Shown: one piece after another, positions 47,297-59,962 of the stretch
Layout: every line of letters begins with the position of its first letter
Numbering within the stretch: the stretch's first letter is position 1
From: Isoetes taiwanensis
Lineage: Eukaryota; Streptophyta; Lycopodiopsida; Isoetales; Isoetaceae
NCBI GenBank assembly: GCA_021234155.1
Contig: JAJEKV010000005.1
Span: 808,001-872,000, forward strand
DNA: 64,000 bases
Direction of reading: 5' to 3'
Notes under the pieces: generated by a model
Told to the model about the DNA's origin: nothing
The model's database searches: none
What the model saw: the letters and a program-made list of their open reading frames with translations, nothing else
Made by a program: the position numbers and the translations under genes

Positions 47297-47548
47297 ATGC
47301 AAACCCCGGACGAGCAGCAAGGAGGAGATCAGAGCACAAGAGGAGGAGGAAGACGCCTGGAAGGCGGCAGGAGAACCCCGAGCCAGGTGAACGAGAGGAA
47401 CATGATGAAGAGATACGAGGAGATGGTGCGTAGACTTAAGGAGATGACAAAGAGGGGAAGGAGAAGAGAGAAGCTAAAGAGGAAGAGGAAGGAAGAGAAG
47501 TCGGAGGCAAGAGAGGCGGAAAGAGAGCTTAAGAAGCGGAGGGACTAA
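47297..47548 (+). CDS. Very basic ORF, 83 aa, gag-like by composition
   Basis: Starts MQTPDEQQGGDQSTRGGGRR and continues with a coiled-coil-like run rich in Lys, Arg and Glu (EEMVRRLKEMTKRGRRREKL). The upstream frame (47015-47227) and downstream frame (47568-47756) are similarly hydrophilic, so this may be a frameshifted gag of a further retroelement. No zinc knuckle or pol is nearby. It could also be a low-complexity chance frame. Confidence 0.3.
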   Translation: MQTPDEQQGGDQSTRGGGRRLEGGRRTPSQVNERNMMKRYEEMVRRLKEMTKRGRRREKLKRKRKEEKSEAREAERELKKRRD

Positions 47549-47756
47549 AAAAGGAAAGGACCGTGAGGTGTCAAGAAAACCCGAAGTGGAATCACACCCA
47601 AGAAAAAGGGTGGTTACCATAACGAGCGAACCCGATAGGCTACCCTCATCCTCCCACACCGAAATGATGAGTGAGACAAGGGTTTCCTCACCCGCCGGAA
47701 AGCTCGGGACCTTCAAATGCCAACGCCGAGGAGTGCGTGAGGAATCGCACAGCTAA

Positions 47757-49250
47757 CAGCACTTCACCCTACCTCCCAAACAGGGCAAGCCAACAGTGAG
47801 CTCACGCATCAAGCACTCCAGGCAAGAGTACAGAAAGAACTAAAGGAGTACAACTAATGCTATAAAATGCATGAGGAGTACCTGCAAGTACTATGAGCAG
47901 CGACAAGGTGACTGCAGTGTAGCTGAGTAGGCCAAGAAGAACACCCCTCAAGCCGCCTCCTCTCGCAGTGACCGACACCTCAAGAAGCCAATGAAGAGAA
48001 AGGCGATTCATACTGGGCAGAGCCGCTCGAGATCTGGCCACTGTGAGCTAAGAGCTGCCTTCGCCATCCGACGGTTTATTAAAAGAAGATTTGTAAATAT
48101 AAACTTTTGTAAATACAAATTTATGTTTGGCCATGTTAATGTGTAAAATTATAAGTAACTAGGTTTTATTAATGATATCTCAAGATTTGGAATACGAATT
48201 TGGACAAAACTCGCGATTTTGACCCCAATTCTCTACAGAGCGCCTATTTCAACCACCGAGAATTTGGATCACTTCTCGACCGGGTGAGTGGTCAACCACT
48301 CCATCTTTGCCAAGACTTGGCCAAATATAGAAAGTAAGGGCATAACTGACCCACCCCTCGGAAAGTAGATTTCCTGACCTTAGTTTCCAGCTGTTTTGAG
48401 TCATCCTCTCACTCCAAAGAGTCTCACTCACATTGAGTGCCAGAGCCAATCCTAGAATTTTGATTAGTTCTCAAGACCGTGAGTGCGGTCGTAATTGCAA
48501 ATTGACCTAACTTTGCCCTCACTCCAAGGCAAAAGGATAGGTTCAATATGTTATATGTTTTATATGGACATGTAAGGAATATATGATACAAGACATATTT
48601 GTCGTGAAACGTGAAAAAAACTACTTCAAGAAAAAACTCGGCTGTTAACATTTTCACAGACGTTTAAACCTTCCGGACAGCATTGAAACAGCGAGTTCCA
48701 TTAAAAAATAAAAATAATAATAAATAGAATAATTTTGGGGCGCTGTGCATACGCCAACTCAATTTTTTTTATTTTATTTTTCTGAAATTTGACTCTCGCT
48801 GCACGTAAATCCTATAAATCGCCAGACCAAACTTTTTCGTGATATCGCGAACAAGAGATATAAAGCAGATAGCAAAAAAAAAAAAAAAAAAAAAGTATTT
48901 GAACCGAACTTTCCGCTTCGCACGAAAACAAGACGCTGAACCTTCGCTGCAGACGCCGTTTTCCTTTATCGTTGCCAGACGCCAAAAACAACCTTTCGCG
49001 TATTCTCAAGATACCGGTTTTTTTTTCCACGCAGCCGACCAAAAATAACACGAAAATATGTTTTTGCAGAAAGAAAATGATTTTTAACTTTATACATCGC
49101 AGAATGGATTTCTGTGACGAGGAACCTATCCTCAGCCCCAAGCGCTTCCTCATCTGCTTGGACATCCCTGCCAGCCTAGTAATATGGCAACATCTGCGAT
49201 TTAGGGCGATGGTACGGCCATGCCTCATGTATGAGGTCGACATCAACTCT
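47757..49250. other. Unassigned, contains a 21-nt poly(A) run
   Basis: No gene recognised. A run of 21 A residues at 48874-48894 and a T-rich stretch near 48765 stand in an AT-rich interval at 48.55-48.85 kb. The poly(A) could mark the end of a retroposed sequence reading on the plus strand, but I found no target duplication. Confidence 0.4.
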
Positions 49251-49261
49251 CACTTTCACTG

Positions 49262-49630
49262 CCTTTTTAGAAGGAGAGATTGATGTGGGATGAACCATCA
49301 ACATGCACTTCTATTGCCGATTTCTGTGACATCATGGCTGAATTTCATGCCAAGATAGGCCTCCTCATAGTAGGACTTCCACCTTGGGGATACTTGCCCC
49401 AAGCATGGCCCTTCTTTGTACAAATTTCATGTGATATCCCAAGATAAAAGTACTTAGAAATAAGGCTATCAGCTTGCCTAATTATAATGTCAAGAGCTGT
49501 AAATAGAGATATTTCTCTCTTACAACTCAGCTTGTAGCTATTTTCCTATCCCATAGAGCCCAAACTCAGATAGGGGAACCATCCGTCCAACCCCTAGAGA
49601 GATTGGAGCCATGGCCAAGTAGGGTGAAGA
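49262..49630 (+). repeat. Possible LTR remnant with primer-site-like end
   Basis: The block begins near TGATGTGGGATGAACC. It contains a TATA-like GTAAATAGAGAT (49499-49510), then TTACAACTCAGCTTGTAGC. It is followed at about 49602 by GATTGGAGCCATGGCC, which looks like a plant initiator-Met primer site and ATG context with an internal gap. The order U3, TATA, R/U5, primer site is right for a 5' LTR on the plus strand. No second LTR is seen, so this is tentative. Confidence 0.25.
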
Positions 49631-52600
49631 AGAGCAGATGCTTCGTGTACGAGAAGGCAGAAGAGGAAGACATGACGGATTGGGACGTGAGAAGAGAATA
49701 GACGCCTAATTCAGACAGAAAGCGTGTTAGTCAGGAGGAACTTCAGAGGTTCACAAATGGGCACAAGGACAGCTTCCACCACTTGACTAGGCATCACAAG
49801 CTTAACTCGATAATCATCCAGCTGCACTGAGCCTCCATGATCAAGAACCTTCCCGAAAGTGTGGATAGTTAGATACGAGGCCTCTACATCTTCTACGCCA
49901 ACAACCGACCTTGATGACTTTCATCGACCGGAGACATGTGACTTCCTATCAAGATAAGAGAGGCCCTGACGTGACACGTGCCAATCATCAACACGTAGAA
50001 GCCTGACCTGCATCGCATTGCATGATGGTTCACAGAGCTGCCCACGTGAGAGAGTCACAATCCAAGAGCGGATGGGACCGAGAAATCAATGAGGTGCCCT
50101 ACCACACTTTGGCGTAAAGAAAGACTACATCAAAACAAGGCAAGATAGTTTTAGTACCTTCCATGTTCAAATACTGCGTGAAAATGGTGAAGTATCGGTC
50201 GGCGAATACTCGGAAGACATGTATTGCCAATCGCATCCAGCTAAGGAGGCAGGAGAGGTGGCAACGATAAAGCCTTCTCGTTCTATCATCTTAAGCCATT
50301 GATGATAAATGGTCATTAATCGCCAATTCACCACATGGGGAAGAAGGACTTTTATGCTTGTTGCCCTCTAAAGATTCGAAGACACGCCGGTGATGACCCC
50401 AAACATCAATTAGTGTCATCCTTGGCCAACTCATGGGTCCTCCTTAGTATACGGTGGTAGGCTGGCGTCACCGCACTTACAGATCGCATTTAAGGGTTAT
50501 TAATGCGCTCGCGTACGTATTCACTGCTGTAGGTGGAGGGGCTAGATCAGTGGAATAAGGGGACTTGTCCCATCACCGATCCCTTCCTGCGTATAAAGCC
50601 TATCACGGATCTTATTAACAGTTTATTTTACACCGCTGGGGCAGGCATGAGGCTCACACCTCTCGGGTGATGCCACTTCATGAGGTTCCATACCATGTGG
50701 CCCTAGACTGCGGATAGGCATGATGCCTTGGAGGGAGGACTCCTCCCCGTCAGGTCGGGATCGGGAGATGCAACCGCCAATAGCTCCTTGGCTATGTACC
50801 CGCAAGTGTGCCACGGTCCGTCCCAATACTTTTTCAACCTACCCAGTGTACCTGAGGGGCGGATGAGGACTACCATGTTCTTATGCCAGCCCAACTGTTG
50901 TCATGAATTCGTCCCATTGACTTCCTCTCGAGACCCAAGCCGCCAACATCCCCCAGTGAGGTCCAGCCCTGGCAGGATCTCCCCATGATGATGCTATTGA
51001 TGTTGTTGTACATGCTATGTTATGATGTGTTCACCCTTCGAGGTGAACTTCTATTGATGTATTGATGTTATATGCTCATGTTTATTCACGCTGCAGCCTA
51101 GGACGGTCTCAAGGAAGACTTGGAAATGACCCATCCACTTTCCCTCACGCCCAGCCATGGATTGCGTCGCGGATGGCCTCTCGCTAGCTTGGTCACGGGA
51201 TGACCGCTCATACGGGAACATCGAGAAGTAGGGGACGCCACAATATACATTCCCACCGGCCAAGACCCCACGCCGTCGTTCTTCACCCGTCGACTCGATC
51301 GACTCTGGCTGTCGCCAGCACCAAAAGTGAAGCACTGGCCGAAAGAAATTCACCATGGCATGCATGCTCTTACCAATACAACCGAAAGCATTAATCGCAG
51401 AACAAGCGGACTCTTGCCCCAAAGCTCGCAGAGCTCTTCAGAAGGGGAAGTATTAACATATGACCGGATATCCGAATAACGCCGATGGCCGCCGCACTCG
51501 ACGGGACGGCTTATGGAAACTATCATCGAAAGAGATGCCGACCGATGAAGCAGACCATGCCCGAGCTGGGTTTATTCTCGAATCTCAAAGAGAGGCCTGC
51601 AGCTGGGCACAATTGCAGCTTATAGCGCATTTATTCTGCACAAGCACTTTTGACGACGTTCTTCCTCATTGCCTCCGGAGAAATGTGTTACTAACCATGA
51701 GGAAATTTCCTCGAACCTTTGCTTTTCCTCGGGCACCGATGATGGCGGCCATATAACATGAGTTGAGCATAAACCGATTTCACACTGCGGACTTGCCGGC
51801 CATGGAAAGCCCTTCCACCACTACAGCCAACGAGTCCTATCATCTCTCCCAACACCACAGATGTCAATGCCGGAACTCGATAACAAAAGCCTAAAGCATG
51901 TGCTATGCAGTCAAGGCTCGCCAAGGAAATTGGGACACGGTCACCACATGCATGGATCCGCTGTCGCCATAATAATGTCTAACAATTTCTGCCCATCGGT
52001 TCCAAGGAGGCGCCAAAACGCCGAGAAAATGTGTCCGTAAGCTCCTTCTGTGTTTAACAATTTCTCATCACTTGTAAGAAGAGAAAGAGTGGTCACCAGA
52101 TCGGGCTTCCAATCAAGGCGGCACTCCATCACATCTCATATCCTCGCTTAACTCAATGCCACAAGAGTGATCGGGCTATGACTCGCCAGGCACACCAAAG
52201 GCTAGCATCATCCTCCTCAAAAAATCCACCTAACACTACTTCATAGGCCTCACATGTCCTCAGCCTTCACTATCTGCTGACTCACCAAGGGCACACAAGA
52301 TCGGCCTCCCAATGCCGCTTACATTGTTAAGAATGAGTCGCCGTTCCTGAATGAAGCTGCATCTACATGGGACCAATAGCCTCCTTCATGACAACTCTGC
52401 GCCTAAGCGGTAGAGAGCCTTCTAATTATCTTAGTATACCACGTAAGTTGCGAATCTGACGCCAATCCAAAATGACGTATGGCTCTTACCTTCGGGTATT
52501 AACGCAGGATGTACTGTTGAGCCTATAACGTTTTTCCTCAGTCAAGGAGATCTTGGATAGGTTCCAGATCATCAGTCTTCCACCCATCTCAATATTCTGA

Positions 52601-55600
52601 AGAATCCCCACCTGAATGCCATCCACTGCACTTATGAGGGGCTACAGCGTTCTTCAAGCTCTTGCTTTAAGCTGGACGCCTAGCACCTGCTCTTCATTCA
52701 CATACCTTGTGCCGACACCTTTTATTGAGCACGCATCTCCTCCATGACGCCAAGTAGAAATAATTCTCCTCAAAGAACCGAGAAGTGTTAGTAGTTCTTT
52801 AATGTCCATCGCGGATCGCAGAATGCGCCATCGCAATGCCGAGATGACACCGAGACCGCATACTTCTTCATGCCGCAAATTTTAAGAGCCGGTGTTCAAA
52901 ACGACTATTTATGCTTGAAAGACTCTTTATAAAATTATTGGAAACTTGAAAAAACATGTAAAATAGGGAGCAAAAGATTGTTAAGCAATTAGTATTCAAA
53001 ATACCCCAAAAGCAAATATTTTAAAGCCTTCATTTTTGAAGAGGGCAAAAAAAGCTTGTTTGAGGAGGGAGATATTGGGGTTTAAAACTCAATTGGCAGT
53101 AATACGAATTGAAATCATACACAAGCTCCTTTGTTGCATTTCTCAATGAAAGCCTTCACTACACGGATTTGGAGGCAGTTACCAAGAACCGAACCACACA
53201 ATACCAAAACCTATATATCTCTAGCAAATTGCGGAGATAACCGCAGATTAACATAGGGTCCCACATCCATGAAAGACCTTTATAGCCACCTTGGCCTTTC
53301 AATCTTGGATATCTTGAATCGCATGCATTGGGAAATGAGGTTGTATCCATGCTATTCTTAAAAGACTTTATTTGCATGTATGTGGTGCATTTATTGTGAA
53401 TCTGGAGACCTTTTCTATCTTCTAGATCCTAGCCGTCTCTTGCCTCCAAGCACATGTGGAAGAATGATTTAGAAATCAGGAAAAATTAAGCAAGATAAGT
53501 ATTGCCACAACTACTGCTCTTGGAAAGCAAACAGAACCTTGTTTGATCCAAGTCCTTAACTTTTAAATTGCGGGCTTACATAACCAACTTGTCTTGTAGC
53601 GGTCTTTCGTCAAGTGGCCCAAGAATTTGGACTTGACATAATGTCAATGGAGGCAACCCCATATCTATATTTGTAATAGGTTGTTTGCGGCAATGCTTTT
53701 TAACTATAGTTTTGCTTTTGTTCACATGGCGTAGTACTCTGCGATGTTACCGAGACAAAACAACTATCATTGCTTGGATCGTATAGGCGTTTTAAAAGGA
53801 GGAGAAGAACCTCCTTGTTCAAATAATGAATTCCTTCTTTGAGCTGTGAGACAAAAAGTGAAACCACTAAGCAAGGGTGAAGGACCTCTAAAACGTCCTC
53901 TAATCTTAGAGTCCTTAATGCTTGTTATTTGTTATCTTAGTCGACACTTATCTACTAAATACCTACATAATTCTCCTCATGGCAGAATGGCCCAGAGAAA
54001 GATCATGTTAGCGAAATGAATCAACATTATTACGATTCTGAGAACTAACACAGGTTGTAACCTCCCATCAGGTGTACCTTAAGCGAAGAGGACTTGACCA
54101 TAATGTCTGACTAAATATTCTTTCAGCTTTAGTAGAACCATTCCATACGCAGAAATTAGCGTGAGATTCCCAAGCGTGCTCCAAGTATTCTGAAGTACAA
54201 TGTCTTGAGGATGGTATGGGATCCTTTTTATCATATTTTGCATGCAAAGAGGCGGAAATATTTTGAGCTAGAATAATAAAATGAAAACTCCCCATAAAGA
54301 CCAAAGAGTACTGTTCATTTTAATCAAAACATCCACATAAGGCCTGATCATCACTCGCCATTGCGGGGTCTGAACATCACAAACTTTTCGCCCAATGAAT
54401 TTGTTTTTGCAGCAGAATGAATATCTAAGCATTCCCGGAGTGCGCAAATAGAACCACACTATGCTAAAATAGCCAAACAACAAAAGAAAGCAAAGAAAAT
54501 GCTCTTGGTATAGAGCTCTTGCACCTCTTCTTTATGCCCGATATGTCATTTAGCAAATTCTTTTGTTATAAACCATACTTCTACGAGGCACCTTAACTTA
54601 AAATAGATCAGACCCCAATACATGTGTCTTGACATGCATAATTCCACACACGCAATACTTGCCTGCGGTATCCAATTTAATATATATCTTTTTGCAATAT
54701 CATTTAGAAGATTGGATTTATAAGTCCAACAACCAAAACCTGCATTGCAATTCACTCGACAAAACCATTTAAAGATAAATGAAAGAAAAACATGAATCAA
54801 CTACAATATTAGAAAGCTGACTATAATCATTTCAAAACAATATACGCTAATGCTCAAAAGCGACATTTTAAAAGTTCTATGTTATTTATATTATACGGTT
54901 AACTAGCATGCAATCTATGTCTTTGGAATTGTGAATCGTTGCAAACCTGAAGGAGTACACAATAAACTTAGGGACAATAGAAACTTTCCAACAACAAACC
55001 TACAATACTTGATAATTGGAAAGAACAATGTGTGCTTTGTTGGAAACTACGTGTGCTTTTCATAAGAAATAATAATCAAATATGGGTAGCAAAGGGCTCC
55101 TTCACCGCCAAACATGAGCTCGGATGAAATTCTGAACATGGCATGTGAAAGGAGGCTGGAAATCTCGATAAAGGAACAATAAATTATGTTTGTCTATGAA
55201 ATGTGTCCCCGATTACTCAAGTACTCAAGCCTGTGAGCTTGGTGCTATGAGGTTGCCAAAGGAATCAAACATCAAGACAAATCTGAACACTAATACTTTG
55301 TGAGAAGGTAGGTCTCAAGGATAATTTGGACTTAAAATGAGAGATAGATCACGGTCATAGAGCCCCATTTGAAGGTTTTAAATTAAACCCAGAAGGAGGA
55401 CGAAATCTTCATCTTTTCTTACATAAGGAATAGAGATAATACGAGTGGTATGGATAACTTCGGAGGCAGTAACTTAAGATGGCAATTGTATCCTATTGTT
55501 TTAAATAATATTGGAGATGAGGGAGTGACGAAATAACCAAACTTATATAATGAAGAACTCAATTTGTTGTGATCATTATGGCTGACCCTCAGGAATCGCA

Positions 55601-56884
55601 AACCCGACTATCGTAGGAGCGAACACTATCTTGCGATAGAAATTACTGGGCCCATATTAATCTAGCCTCGGTGGACAATACAACCTCAAGCATAGCAGTC
55701 TCGGATGTCCTCAATACCGTCCACGATGTCCTCCATGCAGATTCATATAAGCATGCCCGGTTGAAGAGTCGAAATAAGAAAAAGGCAAAATCGGAAACAA
55801 AACCAAGGCTAGAATTTTTTTCCGATTTTTGGCAAATGGGAATTGTTTTGCACTAGGCAGGCAAAACCATGAAACAACAAATCAAGCTAGAAATTCCAAA
55901 AAAGTTTGCCCGGAACCGGAGAAAAACCAAACTTAAACTCATAATAGGATTTATTGTTGAAAATAGAAGGAAATATAGTTTTGTCTTTTTACCAAGCTTA
56001 ATATAGGAGTACTAAGAAAAATTAGACATAGGAAAGACAAGAGTGTGAAATCATGGGCAAGAAGAGTTGTTCCTAATTAGAAAAACATTGTTTAAGAGAC
56101 AAAAGCTTTTCGAGATTAAAACCATCATCAAAACTATGTTATAATTCTTAGCACATAGGTTACAATGAAGAATGGGTTTGTAATCTTGGTATAAATTTAT
56201 ACAACAGGTGGTCTTCCAGTCCACCAGGACTCTCGTACCCCTTAGGATCGACTCTTGTGAGGGGTATGATAAGCAGAGGCAGCACCTTGATTTAATGCTT
56301 GCAGTGCAGGCGTTTCGGGCTCAGGCACCTGAGGCTCAGTGGAAACAAACTCTACCTCCTCATCTCTTCTTCCCATTAAGTGGAGGCACGGATTTACGTG
56401 TATGTGCCTTTTAACACTCCTTGTGCACCAGTTCTTTGCTCCCGAGTTCCTCGTTTCATCGGAAAAGGATTCACAAACTTATCCTTGTCACAGCAAACTT
56501 ATTTTGTCGGGTCATGTCGGCGGAAACAACGTACACCCACACAGCAGGCATAGCTGGCTGGCGTGGTGCACGAGCAGAAATGCATCAGAATCCGATCACA
56601 GGCTGAGAAAACCAGCGTATTAAATTATTAATTAGCCGTTGTATTACGGTATGAGATACCACAGTAGCAATACGGCGTGGGTCTTTTAATTTTTGTGAAC
56701 AGCGGCAGAGAAAGGCGTTGCGAGGTGGAGCTCTTCTCATTTCGCGTGAAATGAACCATGGTTTTTTGGTGTCATTGTAAAACCTATATGGAAATGTTCA
56801 AGCTGACTTACTAAGGACCACCACCATATCCTTTGACATTTTGTTTTTAATACTGCAAACAAAAATAAGTTAGTTCAATGGTGT
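49631..56884. other. Long unassigned stretch
   Basis: No recognisable gene. 50.6-52.9 kb is GC-balanced with short frames on both strands. A minus-strand frame at 51941-52132 (WKPDLVTTLSLLTSDE) recalls a PPR repeat only superficially. 52.9-56.1 kb is AT-rich. Minus-strand frames at 54068-54800 could be an eroded LINE end, but without a motif. Confidence 0.4.
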
Positions 56885-57018
56885 GGCGGTATAAATTTTA
56901 TACCACCATTGTCTTGTTGTATAAACTTAGACCGCGGTGCCTCAGGTATAAATTTACTCACCGAAGGTTGCCGCTAACGTATAAATTGCCACCAGGCCTT
57001 GAGGTATAAATTGCCGGT
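56885..57018. repeat. Palindromic TATAAATTTATA motif cluster 1
   Basis: Five copies, partly degenerate, of (G)GTATAAATTTAT within about 135 bp. One is a nearly complete palindrome, GGTATAAATTTTATACC, at 56889-56905. It lies 3' of the ParB-like gene in that gene's direction. Confidence 0.75.
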
Positions 57019-57049
57019 GAATTAAGTAAATGAAAAGCAATAAATTCAA

Positions 57050-59748
57050 AGCTTACACCATCGCCGGTTTCAAAGCCAGCGTTACAGACTGACTCCCATT
57101 GGCTTAAGCATCGACATCGTCTGCCGGTCGGAATGAAAAATAATGACCCTCGGTTTTCGGATGTCGTATTTCCTCAGGCCGTCCAAAAGCGCCGCGGACT
57201 TACGTCGCGTGAAAGGCCTCCGTCGAAACTATCCTTGATTTTAAACCGTGAGAATGTCTGCAATACACAATGTATAATTTTGCTCGTCAAAGGAGCCCAA
57301 CCTCGTGCAATCCCATGAACAACCACGGCCCGCAAAAGCGGTCACGACCCGAATGTTGTGAACCGTTCATAGCACGGTGTCAAAACTGCTTATTGCCGAC
57401 TTCTTCCACCGCTCAAGTGCCTTAGGTCTGCCTCTCCTCCTTGGCCCTCTGAACCAGGTTTAAAATCACCGTGGTAGCCCTTTCTTCTTGTTACGTAAAG
57501 GAAAGCGTGAGATAAAGGTACGAAAACAAAAGTATTTACTACGAAGAAAAACACCCGACCACTAAAGTTAACAGCGTGCTCTCGATAATACTATATGTAG
57601 TAGAAGTTGGATACAAGGCCTTGCACTCCTCAAGCCTCGGGTTTAGTTGCTTCGTAACTACGCTGGCGGTGACAATGTCTTGCTACATTTATGAGAGGAA
57701 AAAGCGTTGTCGGAACAAAATTAGGAAAAAAGAAGGCGACATGGGAGAAGAAATTAACTTCGATCTTAGCTTCTTTGTACATTTAGATCTAAATCATTCC
57801 TTGGCCGCTACTTTTTCTAATAGTCTCACAAAAATTTCCTTGCTTTTTTGCAAACCACAGCCAGGCTGCGTCCAGTGCGATGCTCATGTTTTTGTTTTCC
57901 TTCCTCACCTTTTTGGTTTTAGGCGAGGAAATTTGGTGTTCTTTACAACTCACCATCTTGAACAGCCAAAATATTCTTTCTTGAGAAGATCCCACATTGA
58001 ATGATCAAACACAAGTAAGTTTAGTGTTGAATGGCCTGCAAAGTACAACATTACAATTACCGCAAGACCAGACGCGATTATAAATTTACCGAGTCGAGGA
58101 GATAACGATATAAATTTATGCGTCGCGGTGCGGTATAAATTTATACCCGTGCAGAGGTAGCGGTATAGGTATACCGTGCTGCTCCTGTTATAAATTTATC
58201 TAGTGCCCACAAACCCGCGATATAAATTTATACCGTCTATTTCTGATTTAAATTCAACCCGTGACTTCATGCGTAGTATAAATTATACCGCTTGTCTTCC
58301 TTAGTTGGTACTAATATGCAATGTTGATTGTTAATACACAAATTAAAAGCTAAGCTAAGCATACTAAAGACTAAATTAAAACTTTTACTTACTTGACCAT
58401 CTCTGAAAGCAATGGAAGTAATTGTGTCTTGCTTCCGCGACCATTATGGGCTTTGTCGAGGTCATGGCTGAAGTCGGCACTACGTGACTGAAAGCTTCTC
58501 GAAGTTCTTGGGTTTGTTTTGTTTTTGAAGTCCTCCCCATACATTTGTTTTGAACTCTATGTATTCCCACGTGCGTAGGCGGATCTTGTCTATCAGGCTC
58601 ATTTTTTAGTGCGAAGTGGATTGTCGAGATTATGACTCACGGCAATGACCTTTGCTTCTTTCGTCTGTGACTCCCAGAAAGTAATATGTGCTTCACGGTC
58701 TTTAAACTTCATTACGGGTTCTTCCTTGAAAGTTTCTTAGTGCTTTATAACTATGTGTGCCTCCAAGTACATAATATGTGTAATCTTAGTCGACCTTTTA
58801 TAATCTTCGGTTAGTTTGCCGCGACTCTGTCCACCGGTAACTAGTGGCGACACATGGGCATGAGGATTTCTTCTCATTCTTTGCTTGATATAGCCACATG
58901 ACGCATCTGACTTAGGACACGAAGCACTTTCACGACCCCATCTTCATTCTTAGGCGGCCTTTTTTATAGTGCTCAATGTCAAAATAGTTTGTTCGGCGGA
59001 GTTTAGTTTCATTAACACCCGTTTTAGAATAGCACTTGACTTATCTGGGCTTCCTGGCGATGCTCGCTCCGGGCATACGGTGCTGGCGACTTCTTCTATA
59101 GTCAGGCCTTTGTGGTTTCTTGGCCTTTTTTGTCAGGAGGCTCACGTTTTACGTTACCGGTCTTGACTCTCTTGCTCCTCCCCTTTGTTACCGGTTCCTC
59201 CTCTTCCTCCTATTCTACTACTTCCTCCTCCTTCTCTTCCTCGGTGCCATATACGCCAATTAACACTTTCTTCACGAGCACTACGACATCAAAATTTCTC
59301 TTGTAATCGCAGCAATGCAAGGTTAAGTTAAGGAGAATATTGTTATAGACCCCTCACGGAAATCCTTAAGAATAACTTACAAAGATCCTTGTAATTGTTA
59401 TGATGTAATCATGCGATCCTTTGGGCTTGCACATGCTTATTAAGCATTTTCGCATCCCGAGAACATAGTAGACTTCCCCATGTCATGATTGCACTTCATT
59501 AAAACCATCATCGTACTGCAGTAAGTAACAAGGCTTATAATTTAGCGGCGAGGGTAATAATCATCAGACTTGACGCACGCTTTACGATTGATGGCACCGC
59601 AGTAAAAGATGCGCCTACGATGGGTTTGCTCTCTCTTGCGCCCACGTGGGCGTGCAAATGCAATTCTTTTAGGTTCAACCAGAATGCAGTAGCTCACGGT
59701 AGGAGTGCGACCTTTGATGATTGGCCTCGTACAAACTTGATCTTGGGG
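57050..59748 (-). pseudogene. Spliced gene with ParB-like motifs, degraded
   Basis: Minus-strand exon-like pieces with good splice signals: 59748-59550 (acceptor CTTCAG, 65 open codons, PTVSYCILVEPKRIAFARPR and RRRIFYCGAINRKAC), 59515-59381 (acceptor CTGCAG, donor GTAAGT, one TGA), 59299-58393 (acceptor ACAAG, donor GTAAGT), and 58036-57954 (acceptor TTGCAG, donor GTGAGT), then further coding-like sequence to about 57.05 kb. The third exon carries an acidic region, then RRNPHAHVSPLVTGG, YYVLGGTHSYKAL and TKEAKVIAVSHN with shifts between them. This spacing is that of the ParB/sulfiredoxin-like fold: a partner-value strand, an xGGxH/R turn, and an ExxxxAxxHN/EN helix. Related repetitive GG(N/T)HS...HN proteins occur in several eukaryotes, as I recall. 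Function unknown; two or more frameshifts make it inactive as read. Confidence 0.45.
58077..58290. repeat. Palindromic TATAAATTTATA motif cluster 2 (inside a predicted intron)
   Basis: About eight copies in 215 bp, including the complete palindromes GGTATAAATTTATACC (58132-58147) and GATATAAATTTATACC. The cluster lies in the minus-strand intron predicted between 58392 (GTAAGT donor) and 58037 (TTGCAG acceptor). Confidence 0.8.
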
Positions 59749-59962
59749 CTGAAGCGTAAATAAAAACCATTTTTACTCTGAAAGCGAGCTATTTTTCGAC
59801 TTTTGAAACACAAAACATTAAAAAATTTTGAAGGCGTAAAATCCCTGCTTAAGTAACACTTTCCTTGTGTCATTTAAGCTTAAAACACAACAATATTACT
59901 AAAATAGTAAGGTTAGAGAGACCATTCTTGAGGCGTACTAGACACCAAGATTAAATGGTTAC

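Noticed and set aside
48812-49246. Minus-strand ORF of 144 aa
   Set aside because: It runs through the 21-nt homopolymer (poly-Phe) and has no domain.
51941-52132. Possible PPR repeat (WKPDLVT)
   Set aside because: Only one short match, with no 35-residue periodicity in neighbouring sequence.
54068-54800. Possible LINE reverse-transcriptase C-terminus
   Set aside because: Trp/Cys-rich frames are suggestive, but no FADD, zinc-binding or poly(A) evidence is present.
57576-58004. Plus-strand ORF of 142 aa
   Set aside because: It overlaps, in antisense, the exon-like minus-strand sequence with good splice sites and has no recognisable domain.
59112-59306. Ser/Thr-rich plus-strand ORF
   Set aside because: It is the antisense of an acidic Glu-rich stretch of the minus-strand ParB-like gene.
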